Position numbers and translations under genes: made by a program. DNA of 64,000 bases from Rubinisphaera italica (lineage in GTDB: Bacteria > Planctomycetota > Planctomycetia > Planctomycetales > Planctomycetaceae), in NCBI RefSeq assembly GCF_007859715.1, contig NZ_SJPG01000001.1, positions 3,560,728-3,624,727 of the forward strand, read 5' to 3'. The notes beneath the pieces are model-generated. The model did no database searches. It was not told the origin of the DNA and saw nothing but the letters and a program-made list of their open reading frames with translations. Below are positions 44,246-54,243 of the stretch, piece by piece (within the stretch, counting starts at the first letter, position 1; the number at the start of each line of letters is the position of its first letter).

Positions 44246-45202
44246 CTAATTTCCCTGTTTTGTCGTCACGTCTTTTTGACATTGAATTTTGATGACTACA
44301 GGTGTTCCCGGAACCGGGACAGCTTGCGGATTGGCTTCATAGCCTCGCTGACCATCACTCGCACTGCTTTTGATGGCGATGTCGATCATTGCGGAAGGAA
44401 AATTAGCGACGCAAATTAAATCCCCCCCGTCGGCCAAATAGCGTTTTTGTCCGGTGGTCGGATCAACATCAATAATGCTGCCGGCAAATACCCAGTCGGC
44501 ATCCAGAGGACTGGGCTGACTCGATTTTTGCAGATCCTGAATCGCTTTTTGAAATGCGGGATCATTCGAAAGAGTCAGGAGTTTTTTCTGATCTTCAGTA
44601 GACATCATGCCGAAGTGCAGCAATTCCTGATTGGTTTTGTCGTACATCAAATCAGAATCTTCTGGAAGTGTCAGTCCAGCAGGCAGCGATGCGAGGGGAG
44701 CGATGAAATAGCGGCGGGTGACCGTCTGAATCCACTCACGCGAATCCTGCTCACGAACGGCTCCGTCGTCTGCTTTCCATAAGATTGTAATCGCGAGGAC
44801 TTCACCCGTGGGAGCTTTGAAAACGGGATCGAACGAGACCGGCTCGCCCGATTGAGCCCCTAATGCAAGCAAAGCCGTATGAATGGGGGTCGCGGAACAA
44901 TTGGTGGCGAGAATCGATTCGTGCTCTTTCGTTTGCTCGGGACAGCAAAGCATTTCAAGTAAACCTTCCTGCAAAGCGACGGTCGCCTTCAGATAAATCG
45001 CTTTTGCAGGCCGATCCAGAAACAGAGTCTCCTGAGGATTGAGAGGAGTCGCCTGCTTCAACAATTTCTGCAGTTTCTCCGGGAGTGCAGGCGGAGCGAC
45101 TTGTTGATCATTGCTCAATGCTTTCTCATCCGCCGTAACCAAAATCGGCACGACACTCATCAGAAGAATCGTAATCAACAGACAACTGATGCGAGAAATC
45201 AT
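44246..45202 (-). CDS. YdjY-domain secreted protein
   Basis: A protein of about 318 residues with a signal peptide (MISRISCLLITILLMSVVPI; ATG at 45202, five residues inside the longest frame). The YdjY-like core is evident in CCPEQTKEHESILATNCSAT, then IHTALLALGAQSGEPVSFDP, APTGEVLAITILWK, DADWVFAGSIIDVDP and DLICVANFPSAMIDIAIKSS. This domain is very common in planctomycetes and its function is not established. Two adjacent Cys and a His lie in the CCPEQTKEH motif and may bind metal or a cofactor, which is speculation. The C terminus GTPVVIKIQCQKD is typical of the family. Confidence 0.85.
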   Translation of the reverse strand: MISRISCLLITILLMSVVPILVTADEKALSNDQQVAPPALPEKLQKLLKQATPLNPQETLFLDRPAKAIYLKATVALQEGLLEMLCCPEQTKEHESILATNCSATPIHTALLALGAQSGEPVSFDPVFKAPTGEVLAITILWKADDGAVREQDSREWIQTVTRRYFIAPLASLPAGLTLPEDSDLMYDKTNQELLHFGMMSTEDQKKLLTLSNDPAFQKAIQDLQKSSQPSPLDADWVFAGSIIDVDPTTGQKRYLADGGDLICVANFPSAMIDIAIKSSASDGQRGYEANPQAVPVPGTPVVIKIQCQKDVTTKQGN

Positions 45203-45285
45203 ATTTACGCTTTCCACAGAAACGAATTTGAACTTACAAGTATCAGGATCAACTCTCTAGCCATTGGACACTAGCCACTGGCCTT

Positions 45286-45750
45286 TCATCGTTCAATATG
45301 CTCCGGATCTGACACATCATATGGATCCTGGAACGTTTCCAGAAAGAGTGCTTTTCGTTCTCTGGGCAGAATAAAGTCGAAACCACAGCCCTTGAAGAAT
45401 TCTTCCGAAGACGTAATCGCCATCACTTCGAGGATGCGGCGCTCGCGAGCCATTTCGACACAACGGGCCACAAGTAATTTTCCGATGCCGAGCCCCTGGT
45501 AAATCGGTGAAACCGCCAGTGAACGGATCTCGGCCAGTTTACTCGAATAGATTTCCAGCGATGCGAAGCCAACCAGTTTTTTGTCGACCTCGGCGAGAAA
45601 TCCTGTGCGGACGAGCAGGTCAATCTCCCCCTCAGTACGTGGCAAAAGACGATGTTCGGCTACAAACGGATGGATGAATTCGAGCAGTCGAGCCGCGTCT
45701 TCTTTCTCCGCAGCGCGGATTGAAACATGTTCATTCATAGTCTCGGACAT
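45286..45750 (-). CDS. GNAT-family N-acetyltransferase (ArgA-like)
   Basis: A GNAT protein of about 154 residues. The frame is open to 45786; the ATG at 45750 (MSETMNEHVSIRAAEKEDAA) is a better family start. The acetyl-CoA site is in SLAVSPIYQGLGIGKLLVAR, with the Q/R-x-x-G-x-G/A loop, and the last part SSEEFFKGCGFDFILPRERK is like the C-terminal acetyltransferase domain of ArgA-type enzymes (FYxxxGF). This type often acetylates amino-acid substrates such as glutamate, but no arginine gene is nearby. Cytosolic. Confidence 0.82.
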   Translation of the reverse strand: MSETMNEHVSIRAAEKEDAARLLEFIHPFVAEHRLLPRTEGEIDLLVRTGFLAEVDKKLVGFASLEIYSSKLAEIRSLAVSPIYQGLGIGKLLVARCVEMARERRILEVMAITSSEEFFKGCGFDFILPRERKALFLETFQDPYDVSDPEHIER

Positions 45751-45897
45751 GCCGTCGGTTTGCCTTTTCATCAGTAAGCACGTCAAAATGGGATCAGAGC
45801 ATATTTCATTTTATCAAATCATCAATCACGATACACCTCTAACGCTGTCAGGGATCCACTGGAAAATTCTCCGCCCACATCTTCGGACTCATCTCTA

Positions 45898-47190
45898 TTG
45901 ATTTTGAATCCATCTACGATCAATCAAACTCATTTCATCTGGAGATGGGCGATTGGCCTTTTTGGAATTGGCTTGATCCATTTGGTCGGTCAATATTTGA
46001 TCCGTGAACCGAGTGAACGCTTCTGGATGTTTCTTCCCGGTTATATCTGGCTGCTGGCTTATTACCTGCAAGTGATCCCCAAGCCGGAGTTGCCTCGGCA
46101 AAGTCTCTGGACTCGCTGGTTTATGCTGATCATTTTGTGGTCGTTTCCGATCCTCTTTTACGTCGGCCTCGTCAAGTTGTGTCAGTCCCCGTTTTCGTGG
46201 CGTGAATTGTTGATCGTGGTCTATTTCTTCGTATTCTGCATCGAAATCCCCCTGCTCTACTTTTTTAATGGGCTGGATTTTCTGGATGCCAATGTGAAAT
46301 CCCGTCTGAATAAATTCTGGGGAGCAATCGGACGGGTGCTACTAAGAGGCTGTGCCTATCTGATTCTGATACCGGTTCTGCTGACGATTTTCGGAATCCA
46401 TCGTCCCAAACTTTTGCCAGCCGGGTTTCAATTCGCTGATCCTGCTTTCGTTGAAGCCATTGAGTTTGAGAGTCGAGAAGAGAATCCTCTGGTCCTGCGG
46501 GGAGAATACCTGACGCATCCCGCTGCGAAAGGGAGCGTGATCGTCTGTCATGGAGTGGGAGCAAATCGAAGCGATATTTCTGCCATCGTCGAACAGGTTT
46601 ATGAGAGCGAGTATAACGTACTGACTTTTGATTTTCGCGGCCATGGTGAAAGTGATGGCCACACCATTACCTACGGCACCCGCGAACGGAGAGATGTGCT
46701 GGGGGCTTATGACTATCTTATTTCCCACCCCGACACTGATCCTAATAAATTGTATGCCCTGGGCGTTTCGATGGGTGGGAGCGCTCTACTACTGGCGTTG
46801 CCGGAAATGCCTCAAGTTCAAGCTGCGATTGTCGACTCCTCATTTGCCGATCTGAATTTGATGGTGCATCATCAATTGAAATATTTTCCGAAAGGAATTC
46901 GCATCGGAATGGTCTCACTAGCCAGGCTGGTGGGCTGGATCGAGACAGGCTCCGATTTAACGGCGATGCGTCCTCTCGATTCCATCCGTGAAATCGACTG
47001 CCCAATCACAATTATTCACGGTCAGGCTGACCGTGTCGTTCCTTTCGAACAGGCCGAACTGCTGAAATCGAACTGTAATAAGCTGAAAACCTTTTATGCT
47101 CCTGAAGATATCGATCATATCGGTACAGCGATGCTACAACCGTGGTTGTATCAGGAGTTGATTCGGGGTGCGTTTCGAAGCGATGAATAA
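45898..47190 (+). CDS. Membrane-anchored alpha/beta hydrolase
   Basis: A 430-residue protein with four or five hydrophobic segments in the first 165 residues, then a serine aminopeptidase-like alpha/beta hydrolase domain. The catalytic triad is visible: nucleophile elbow GVSMGG with Ser291, Asp378 in IIHGQADRVVP, and His407 in EDIDHIG. VIVCHGVGANRSD supplies the oxyanion hole HG, and FDFRGHGESDG is typical. The start is TTG at 45898; no ATG is available without losing the first spans. The substrate is unknown (lipids or acylated compounds are common). The GNAT gene lies divergently upstream. Confidence 0.85.
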   Translation: MILNPSTINQTHFIWRWAIGLFGIGLIHLVGQYLIREPSERFWMFLPGYIWLLAYYLQVIPKPELPRQSLWTRWFMLIILWSFPILFYVGLVKLCQSPFSWRELLIVVYFFVFCIEIPLLYFFNGLDFLDANVKSRLNKFWGAIGRVLLRGCAYLILIPVLLTIFGIHRPKLLPAGFQFADPAFVEAIEFESREENPLVLRGEYLTHPAAKGSVIVCHGVGANRSDISAIVEQVYESEYNVLTFDFRGHGESDGHTITYGTRERRDVLGAYDYLISHPDTDPNKLYALGVSMGGSALLLALPEMPQVQAAIVDSSFADLNLMVHHQLKYFPKGIRIGMVSLARLVGWIETGSDLTAMRPLDSIREIDCPITIIHGQADRVVPFEQAELLKSNCNKLKTFYAPEDIDHIGTAMLQPWLYQELIRGAFRSDE

Positions 47191-47229
47191 TGCCACCAAT
47201 CAAAGCTTAATCGAGACAAAACCAAATGG

Positions 47230-47314
47230 GGGTGGCGGGGGCGCTCCGCTTTAGCGGAAGCCCCCGAAGGTTTATTAACTCGGGGGCTTCTCTTCGAGAG
47301 CGCCCCCGCCATCC
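47230..47314. repeat. GC-rich twin-hairpin element
   Basis: Outer arms GGTGGCGGGGGCGCTC (from 47231) and GAGCGCCCCCGCCATCC (ending 47314) are inverted copies. Inside, GGGGGC ... CCGCT TT AGCGG ... GCCCCC forms hairpin one and CGGGGGC ... CT TCG AG ... GCGCCCCCG hairpin two. A single half-unit is at 4624-4658 and a remnant at about 31721. Confidence 0.75.
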
Positions 47315-47385
47315 TCGTTTAAATTATGTTCCTGAATATATCATTTTGGAATATTCTACGAGTCTATTTGCAAGCAACCTCCAAT

Positions 47386-47427
<42 letters not shown>

Positions 47428-47546
47428 TTGGTTTTGTAGTCAATGAAACAGGTTCCTGTCGACAGGTTACTCGGAATGCGGTAGTTTGATGTTTATTCGC
47501 ATTTCGCTTTATGTCTTCAAACAACTGTTTATAAGGTAAAGGGTTT

Positions 47547-48824
47547 ATGAATTCTCAGATGGGAAGACGTCACTTCTTAGCGGCATCGAGTACATTGGCA
47601 TTGGGGGCAATTTCCTCGCCGGTCTTCGCTCAGCAGAAAATGCAAGGCGCTAAGTCAGCCTGGTGGTGCTGGCGGGGGCCGAATGGAGATGGGACTTGCG
47701 ATCAGACAATTTCGCACTCGCTGCAAAAAGACAAAATGAAGTGGGCGACTCCGGTGCCGGGCCGTGGACATGCTTCCGCTACTGTCACTGAAAATGCGAT
47801 CTATCTCCCGACAGCCGACAGGGCTCAGCAAACGCAGTCTGTGCTGGCCTTCAATCGAACGGATGGAAAACCGTTATGGTCGCAGGTCATTCATCGGGGA
47901 GGATTGAATCACAAGAATCATCCTAAGAATACGGAAGCGACCCCGACCATTGCTTTCGATGGAGAACGGCTATTTGCCGTCTTCTTCAATGCCGATGCCA
48001 TCCATGTGACTGCTCTCAATCCACAGGGCGAAACGCTCTACCAGAAAACACTCGGCTCGTATAAACCTGATAAATATCCTTATGGATATGCCCCCTCCCC
48101 CATTATTTACCAGAACTTTGTTCTGATTGCAGCTGAGTATGAACTCGAAGCGTATATCGTGGCGCTGGATCGGGCGACTGGAAATGAAATCTGGCGAATC
48201 AAACGCCCCAATAACTATTCGTTTTCCCCTCCGATTGTCGCGCGGACGAGCGGACGAGATCAGTTAGTCATCAGTGGAGCCAATCAGGTTGCCAGTTACG
48301 ATCCGATGACCGGTCAACAATTGTGGACAACCGCAGCCACAACAGCCGCGACTTGTGGCTCGATTGTGTGGGATGAAGAACGTGTCTACGCCAGTGGAGG
48401 GTATCCGAAACCCGAAACGGTTTGTATCGCTTCAGATGGTTCAGGTCGAGTGATCTGGAAAAACGATCAAAAATGTTATGAGCAATCGATGCTCTATCAC
48501 GAGGGAGCCGTCTATTGCGTGAACGATACGGGCATCGCTTATTGCTGGCGGGCGAGTGATGGACAGCTGATGTGGCGGGAACGCTTCGGGGGACCGTACA
48601 GCAGCTCGCCGACTTTGGCCAAAGATGTCATTCACGTCTTCAGCGAAGCGGGAGAGCATTTTGCTTATCGACCGAATCCCGAACGCTTTGAACTGCTCGC
48701 TCGCGAACAGGTTGCCACCGATGTATTTGCTTCGCCTTCGATTGTCGAGAATACGATGTATCTACGAGTGGGAAATACGGGACCTGATGGAGTGAGGCAG
48801 GAGTATCTGGCGGCGTTGACGTAA
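47547..48824 (+). CDS. Tat-exported PQQ-like beta-propeller protein
   Basis: A 425-residue protein with a twin-arginine signal: GRRHFLAASSTLALGAISSP with R7R8, cleavage expected after VFA at about 28. The mature part is an outer-membrane-assembly-BamB or quinoprotein-like propeller, with repeats such as GKPLWSQVI, GNEIWRI, GQQLWTT, GRVIWKN and GQLMWRERFGG spaced about 45-55 residues. These W-containing strands mark PQQ-type blades, but no PQQ-binding residues for dehydrogenase activity are seen, so it is probably a scaffold. It is a single gene upstream of a 46-residue small gene. Confidence 0.85.
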   Translation: MNSQMGRRHFLAASSTLALGAISSPVFAQQKMQGAKSAWWCWRGPNGDGTCDQTISHSLQKDKMKWATPVPGRGHASATVTENAIYLPTADRAQQTQSVLAFNRTDGKPLWSQVIHRGGLNHKNHPKNTEATPTIAFDGERLFAVFFNADAIHVTALNPQGETLYQKTLGSYKPDKYPYGYAPSPIIYQNFVLIAAEYELEAYIVALDRATGNEIWRIKRPNNYSFSPPIVARTSGRDQLVISGANQVASYDPMTGQQLWTTAATTAATCGSIVWDEERVYASGGYPKPETVCIASDGSGRVIWKNDQKCYEQSMLYHEGAVYCVNDTGIAYCWRASDGQLMWRERFGGPYSSSPTLAKDVIHVFSEAGEHFAYRPNPERFELLAREQVATDVFASPSIVENTMYLRVGNTGPDGVRQEYLAALT

Positions 48825-48978
48825 GAAAATGAGTTCGTCGAGTTACTTCAAAATAAAAATGATAATCCGGACAAGAGATATGGAATTCGCTCTCGATTAT
48901 TTTGAAAACATGAGACAATAGAGTTATCGTGTTGAGATCACACATCTGTTGAAGCATCCTATCGAGAAAGACAGAGTC

Positions 48979-49119
48979 ATGAGTGCTGCATTTCTGACCG
49001 ACGACAAAGAACCGCGAACGGATACTGAGAAAAAGGATGACGAAGAAAAAATTGATGAAGCCTCTGAGGAGTCTTTTCCTGCCAGCGATCCCCCGGCTTT
49101 CAACCCGAGTCACCCTTAA
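48979..49119 (+). CDS. 46-residue SFPASDPP microprotein
   Basis: A short gene of 47 codons including the stop. The protein begins MSAAFLTDDKEPRTDTEKKD, has an acidic/Lys-rich helix, and ends EASEESFPASDPPAFNPSHP. The motif E-x-S-x-E-S-F-P-A-S-D-P-P is found in many small bacterial proteins of unknown function, which makes this a real gene despite its size. There is no membrane segment. GAGAAAG 8-14 bases upstream may act as a weak ribosome site. It lies in the gap between the PQQ protein and the ornithine cyclodeaminase homologue. I cannot assign a function. Confidence 0.75.
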   Translation: MSAAFLTDDKEPRTDTEKKDDEEKIDEASEESFPASDPPAFNPSHP

Positions 49120-49149
49120 GGATTCCCAGGGCAAATAGTAAATAGTAAT

Positions 49150-50103
49150 ATGACAGCAATCTTTCTGAGAGAAGAGGATGTCCGGCAACTCGTCAATATG
49201 TCGGATGCCGTTAAGGTGACCGAGCAGGCATTTCGGCATCTGGCTGAAGGAGCAGCGTTCAATCAAACGCGTGGTCGACTGCGAACCAATGATGTGATGT
49301 TACACGCACTCGCAGGAGTCGACCGGACAGCCAATCAGCTTGGCTGGAAGATGTACACCACGACCCGCACTGCCGCTCGATTTCTCGTCGGCATTTACAA
49401 TGGGACTTCTGGGACACTGGAAGCTTTGATCGAGGCCGATTATCTGGGACAACTTCGCACCGGGGCTGCTTCAGGAGTTGCAACGAAGTACCTGTCCCGG
49501 AACGATTCTGAAACTCTTGGTTTAATCGGTACTGGCCTGCAGTCTCGGACTCAAGCCTGGGCGATTGCTGAAGTTTGTCACTTGAAGCAGATTTTCATCT
49601 ACGGTCGAAACGCAGCGCGACGCACGGCATTTGCAAAGCAGCTCGCGGAGGATCTTTCCCTTGAAGTCATTGCCTGCGAATCAGCTGACCAGGCTGTGGA
49701 ACAAGCCGATGTGATTGTCACGGCAACAACCAGCCAAACTCCTGTCTTTGATGGTAAACGCCTCAAAGCAGGGACACACATCAATGCTGTTGGTTCCAAC
49801 TTCCTGAAGAAAACGGAACTTGATCTTGAGACACTGAAAAAAGCTGACATCATCGCATGCGATTCTCGTGACCAATGCCGCCTGGAAGCTGGTGATTTTG
49901 TCGAGGCTCTATCAAAAGGTATTCTCAGTTGGGATAACGTTGCAGAACTTTCGGAGGTCGTCACGGGTCAAGTCAGCCGCGATACTGATGAGCAGATTAC
50001 GCTGTTCAAATCTGTCGGACTGGGCCTTCAAGATGTCGCCCTCGGCTCTCTGATTGTTGAACGCGGGAAGGACAGAAAAATAGGAATCGACTTGCCGTTC
50101 TGA
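49150..50103 (+). CDS. Ornithine cyclodeaminase/mu-crystallin family protein
   Basis: A 317-residue NAD(P)-binding protein of the OCD family. The start [20 protein letters not shown] is typical, and [20 protein letters not shown] contains the G-x-G-x-Q dinucleotide motif. Further conserved parts are [35 protein letters not shown] (nucleotide side) and [10 protein letters not shown]. Members catalyse ornithine to proline, alanine or lysine cyclisation, or reduce imines; the actual substrate is not deducible. No amino-acid pathway gene is near. It is cytosolic. The length equals the family's usual 310-330. Confidence 0.88.
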   Translation: MTAIFLREEDVRQLVNMSDAVKVTEQAFRHLAEGAAFNQTRGRLRTNDVMLHALAGVDRTANQLGWKMYTTTRTAARFLVGIYNGTSGTLEALIEADYLGQLRTGAASGVATKYLSRNDSETLGLIGTGLQSRTQAWAIAEVCHLKQIFIYGRNAARRTAFAKQLAEDLSLEVIACESADQAVEQADVIVTATTSQTPVFDGKRLKAGTHINAVGSNFLKKTELDLETLKKADIIACDSRDQCRLEAGDFVEALSKGILSWDNVAELSEVVTGQVSRDTDEQITLFKSVGLGLQDVALGSLIVERGKDRKIGIDLPF

Positions 50104-50234
50104 AAATTCTTCCTCAGAATCTTCTGAATTGAAAATTGAGACTTGCCTGAACTGATGCTATGATATCAGCCACGTCTGATAAGTAGCCCGGGACTCTTCC
50201 TGGCAAGCCGAATCAATTTATTGAGATTCCGTAC

Positions 50235-52685
50235 ATGCGTTTGATAAATTATTCCTGTGACCTTTCCAAAGCCCTGAGATTGCTGATTGCCACTTTCGTT
50301 GGTTTTGTCATGCACCAAAACTGCCTTGCTATTGACGGGCAAAAGAAACAGTTTTTGGCGACCTATTGCAGCGACTGTCACACGGGTTCCTCTGCAGAAG
50401 CCGGGTTGGAGATTGAATCACTCAGTACAACATTGACCGATGCCGGAACCTTTGCCGTGTGGGAGCGGATATACGATCGAGTCAATGCAGGCGAAATGCC
50501 ACCCAAAGATGCCGAGCAACCGACTTCGACGAACCGCCTGGATTTTCAGCGGCTGTTGCATCTACAATTATCAGAGACTCATCGCCAGAGCAAGGGAACC
50601 GTATTAAGGCGGTTGAATCGTCGTGAATATGAAAACACGTTGAACGATATATTCGGGACGAATCTGAATCTGGAAGAGATGCTGCCAGAGGATGGGCGTT
50701 CTCACGAATTTGACAACGTCGGCTCAACTCTGGGGCTGTCGATGGTTCACATGCAGTCATACATTGATGCCATGTCCCAGGTGCTCGATGCGGCGATTGC
50801 AAAGACGGTCGATAAGCCAACGGAAAATCATATTGAAGCCAGCTACAAAGGGTCAGGCGAAGGCGATAAGTTCATCGGCAAAGTCTGGAAAGAGTTGTCT
50901 GATGGTTCGGTCGTTCGCTTTGAAGGGGGAGGCTACCCCTCCGGCATGATGCGAGGTAGTGGCGTGCGTGAGCCAGGTCGATACAAGGTGAAAGTGAATG
51001 GATATGCATATCGTTCGGAGACACCGATTACATTTTCTGTCGGAGGCACCTCATTCCAGAGGGGTTCGGAAAAACCAACTTATGGATACTTCTCATTCAA
51101 GCCCGGCACCCCTGAAAACTCTCCACAGTCGATCGAATTCGAAGCCTGGATCGAATCCAATTACATGATCGAAATCGAGCCTTACGGCATTTCGGATCCC
51201 AATCGTTATAAGCGGGAAAATGTCGATGAGTATCAGGGACCGGGACTGGCGATACACTCGGTAATTCTAGATGGCCCTCTTGCGGAAGAGTTTCCATCAC
51301 GTGGTCACAAGCTGATATTTGAAGGTCTGAATCGGACAGAGATTCAACCGGGTAATCCGAAGGACAAACTGAAATCCTGGTATCGACCTCGATTTGAAAT
51401 CCAATCAATCAACACGCAGTCCGATGTCTCGAATTCATTGATGCGAATTGCAGAAGCGGCATTTCGTAAACCAGTGCAGAAATCTGAAATTGATGTCTAT
51501 CTCACCTTATTCCATAGTGAGCGCGACAAAGGCAACTCCTTTGAAGATGCATTGAGAACAGCAGCAACGGCTATTTTTTGCTCGCCTCGGTTTTTGTTTC
51601 TGAAGGAAACATCAGGTCAGTTGGATGACTACGCTCTAGCCAGTCGACTCTCCTATTTTCTGACACGGACAACACCTGATGCGGAACTGCTCCGTCTCGC
51701 AGAGGCTGGCCAGCTGTCGAAACCGGATATCCTGCGGCAGCAAACAGAACGATTACTGACTGATCCTCGGTTTTCAAGATTCCTGACAGACTTTACTGAA
51801 GCCTGGCTGAATCTGCGGGAAATGGATTTCACCGTCCCGGATAGTTCTCTCTTTCCGGAATACGACAATTACCTGCGTTATTCAATGCCTCTCGAAACGG
51901 AAGCTTTTTTGCAAGAGTTGATTGCAGCGAATCTTCCGATTCAAAATCTCATAAAATCCGATTTCGCCATGCTCAATAGCCGACTGGCAACTCACTACGA
52001 ACTGCCTGATGTTGCCGGAGCCAAAGTTCAAAAAGTAAAACTGCCAGCCAATCATTTGCGGGGAGGATTGCTGACACAGGCGAGTATTCTGAAAGTCTCT
52101 GCAAACGGAACGAATTCTTCACCGGTCGTTCGCGGCGTATGGGTGATGGAACGGATTCTGGGAGAAACGCCTTCACCCCCTCCACCCGGGATTCCCGGAG
52201 TTGAACCAGATATTCGCGGTGCTTCAACACTGCGAGAGTTACTCGATAAACACCGCTCACTGGCAAATTGCCAGCCGTGTCATAATGTGATTGATCCCCC
52301 GGGATTTGCTCTCGAATCGTTCAATCCGATCGGTGGTTACCGTGAACGATATCGTTCACTGGGAGAAGGAGAGCGGGTTAACAAGCAAGTCAACGGTCGT
52401 GGAGTCCGATATCGACTGGGGCCGGAAGTCGATCCCTCAGGTCAATTGGCCGATGGCCGCAACTTCGACAACTATCTCGAATTTCGAGAACTGCTGGCGA
52501 GCAAACCGGAAATCCTTGCTCGAGCATTCACAGAAAAGTTACTGACATTTGCCACCGGACGCGAACTTGGATTTTCCGATCGTGAGGAAATTGACATAAT
52601 AGTTGGGCAATGTGCAGATAGTAATTATGGCATGAAAGACTTACTGCATCAGGCAATTTCCAGTGACATCTTTCAGCAAAAGTGA
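50235..52685 (+). CDS. DUF1587/1595/1592/1588/1585 haem-type protein
   Basis: An 816-residue planctomycete protein. After a signal peptide (LIATFVGFVMHQNCLA, about 17-32) there is a c-type haem site CSDCH at 45-49. Domains then follow in order: DUF1587 (about 110-180, LRRLNRREYENTLNDIFGTN), a beta-rich region, DUF1595 (about 395-455), DUF1592 (about 460-590, LASRLSYFLTRTTPDAELLR), DUF1588 (about 600-700, with NCQPCHNVIDPPGFALESFN) and DUF1585 (about 740-816, FTEKLLTFATGRELGFSDRE). A second CxxCH is in CQPCH. It is a predicted secreted redox protein. It is followed after 73 bases by the DUF1552 gene, its constant partner. Confidence 0.93.
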   Translation: MRLINYSCDLSKALRLLIATFVGFVMHQNCLAIDGQKKQFLATYCSDCHTGSSAEAGLEIESLSTTLTDAGTFAVWERIYDRVNAGEMPPKDAEQPTSTNRLDFQRLLHLQLSETHRQSKGTVLRRLNRREYENTLNDIFGTNLNLEEMLPEDGRSHEFDNVGSTLGLSMVHMQSYIDAMSQVLDAAIAKTVDKPTENHIEASYKGSGEGDKFIGKVWKELSDGSVVRFEGGGYPSGMMRGSGVREPGRYKVKVNGYAYRSETPITFSVGGTSFQRGSEKPTYGYFSFKPGTPENSPQSIEFEAWIESNYMIEIEPYGISDPNRYKRENVDEYQGPGLAIHSVILDGPLAEEFPSRGHKLIFEGLNRTEIQPGNPKDKLKSWYRPRFEIQSINTQSDVSNSLMRIAEAAFRKPVQKSEIDVYLTLFHSERDKGNSFEDALRTAATAIFCSPRFLFLKETSGQLDDYALASRLSYFLTRTTPDAELLRLAEAGQLSKPDILRQQTERLLTDPRFSRFLTDFTEAWLNLREMDFTVPDSSLFPEYDNYLRYSMPLETEAFLQELIAANLPIQNLIKSDFAMLNSRLATHYELPDVAGAKVQKVKLPANHLRGGLLTQASILKVSANGTNSSPVVRGVWVMERILGETPSPPPPGIPGVEPDIRGASTLRELLDKHRSLANCQPCHNVIDPPGFALESFNPIGGYRERYRSLGEGERVNKQVNGRGVRYRLGPEVDPSGQLADGRNFDNYLEFRELLASKPEILARAFTEKLLTFATGRELGFSDREEIDIIVGQCADSNYGMKDLLHQAISSDIFQQK

Positions 52686-52758
52686 TGGGAAACAAGGCGG
52701 AAGGTTGAAGGTTGAACACAAAACTAAAGTGGGTCAGTAAAGTAGATCAGGCAATATC

Positions 52759-54039
52759 ATGAAACGAAACGCGATCAATCGACGGCATTTCCTGAAAGGT
52801 GCAGGGACGATTGTTTCTCTGCCACTGCTCAGTGCAATGTCACCTGCCTATGCGGCATCGGGTACGACGAAAGAGCCTCATCGGTTTGTGGCGATTTGTG
52901 GCGACTTGGGATTTCATACGCCTTATTTGTTTCCGGAGCAAACAGGTAAGAACTATCAGCTCACCCCGTATCTGCAGCCACTGGCTGCTCATCGGAATGA
53001 GATGACCGTCATTTCCGGATTGTCGCATCCTGAGCAAAACGGTAATAACGGTCACGCATCCGGGATGACCTGGCTGACTTCAGCCATGCGTCCTGGTCTG
53101 GCGGGTTTCAGAAATACTGTTTCACTCGACCAACTGATGGCTCATCATCTCGGTGGAACAACTCGCTTCCCTTACCTGTGCCTCTCCAACGGCGGCGGCT
53201 CACTTTCCTGGACGGCAGGCGGAGTCGGGATTCCTTCGGAATCTTCTCCATCAAAACTGTTTGCAAAGATGTTCATTTCTGGCAATGAACGGGAAGTCAA
53301 AAACGAACTGAGAGAACTGGAACGAGGCCGCAGCATTCTTGATACGGTTTTGTACGATGCCAATAAGCTGGATCGCTCCCTCGGGGCGAAGGATCGTCAC
53401 AAACTCGATGAATATCTGACTTCCGTCCGCGATCTTGAAGTACGAATCGGACAATCCGAAAGCTGGGCGAAACGACCCAAGCCGGCTGTCGATTATGCTC
53501 CCCCACAAGATGTCGCCGATAAAGTCGATATTCTGGCTAAACAACGCTTGATGTATGACATGATGGCCTTGGCTTTGCAAACCGATTCGTCACGTGTGAT
53601 GACCTATGCTTTAGGGGGTTTGAATGCCGTTCCCAGTAATATTCCAGGTGTCAAAACCGACTGGCATAATCTGTCTCATCATGGCAAGGATGATGCCAAA
53701 ATCGAAGAGTTGAAAATCATTGAAGAACATGAATTTATCGTCTTCAATGAATTTCTGAACAAACTCAAAGCAGTGGATGAACAGGGTAAAACATTGCTCG
53801 ACAACACTTCCATACTGTTTGGTTCCAATCTTGGAAATGCGTCTTCTCACGACTGGCACAACCTGCCAATTATCGTTGCAGGAGGGGGCTATCGACATGG
53901 GGCGTATGTCGCACACGATGAGAAAAACAATACTCCGTTCGCGAATCTGTTCGTGACGTTTGCTCAACGAATGGGTTTAGAGATGGATCAGTTTGGCTCT
54001 AGCACCGCAGCTGGTATTCGTGGCCTCGAAATCAGTTAA
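52759..54039 (+). CDS. DUF1552 Tat-secreted protein
   Basis: A 426-residue protein with a Tat signal (NRRHFLKGAGTIVSLPLLSA, R8R9). DUF1552 core segments are HRFVAICGDLGFHTPYLFPE, HPEQNGNNGHASGMTWLTSA, ILDTVLYDANKLDRSLGAKD and ILFGSNLGNASSHDWHNLPI. The family resembles the alkaline-phosphatase-like DUF1501 group in its His/Asp pattern (GNNGH, SSHDWHN), but activity has not been shown. It always occurs beside DUF1592-type proteins in planctomycetes and related phyla; the pair is thought to be secreted and to act together, function unknown. Confidence 0.93.
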   Translation: MKRNAINRRHFLKGAGTIVSLPLLSAMSPAYAASGTTKEPHRFVAICGDLGFHTPYLFPEQTGKNYQLTPYLQPLAAHRNEMTVISGLSHPEQNGNNGHASGMTWLTSAMRPGLAGFRNTVSLDQLMAHHLGGTTRFPYLCLSNGGGSLSWTAGGVGIPSESSPSKLFAKMFISGNEREVKNELRELERGRSILDTVLYDANKLDRSLGAKDRHKLDEYLTSVRDLEVRIGQSESWAKRPKPAVDYAPPQDVADKVDILAKQRLMYDMMALALQTDSSRVMTYALGGLNAVPSNIPGVKTDWHNLSHHGKDDAKIEELKIIEEHEFIVFNEFLNKLKAVDEQGKTLLDNTSILFGSNLGNASSHDWHNLPIIVAGGGYRHGAYVAHDEKNNTPFANLFVTFAQRMGLEMDQFGSSTAAGIRGLEIS

Positions 54040-54243
54040 GATTGCAAAAGTTTTCATTGAGAACATTTTCAAATGGTATCTGCATTGGCTTGGACGCCTG
54101 TGCCCGAATAATGCTGTGTTTGCTCCTGCCGGACACCGCAGTAAATAATTGAATATGCTCTAAAAATGCCAACACAGAATGGGGGATGCAATCAAACCAG
54201 AGAATGCATTCCCGAACTCATATTGCAAAGCAAATCACTTGAA

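Noticed and set aside
48640..49266. A 208-codon minus-strand frame across the microprotein region
   Set aside because: It is antisense to the PQQ gene end, the microprotein and the ornithine cyclodeaminase start, and shows no domain or codon signal of its own.
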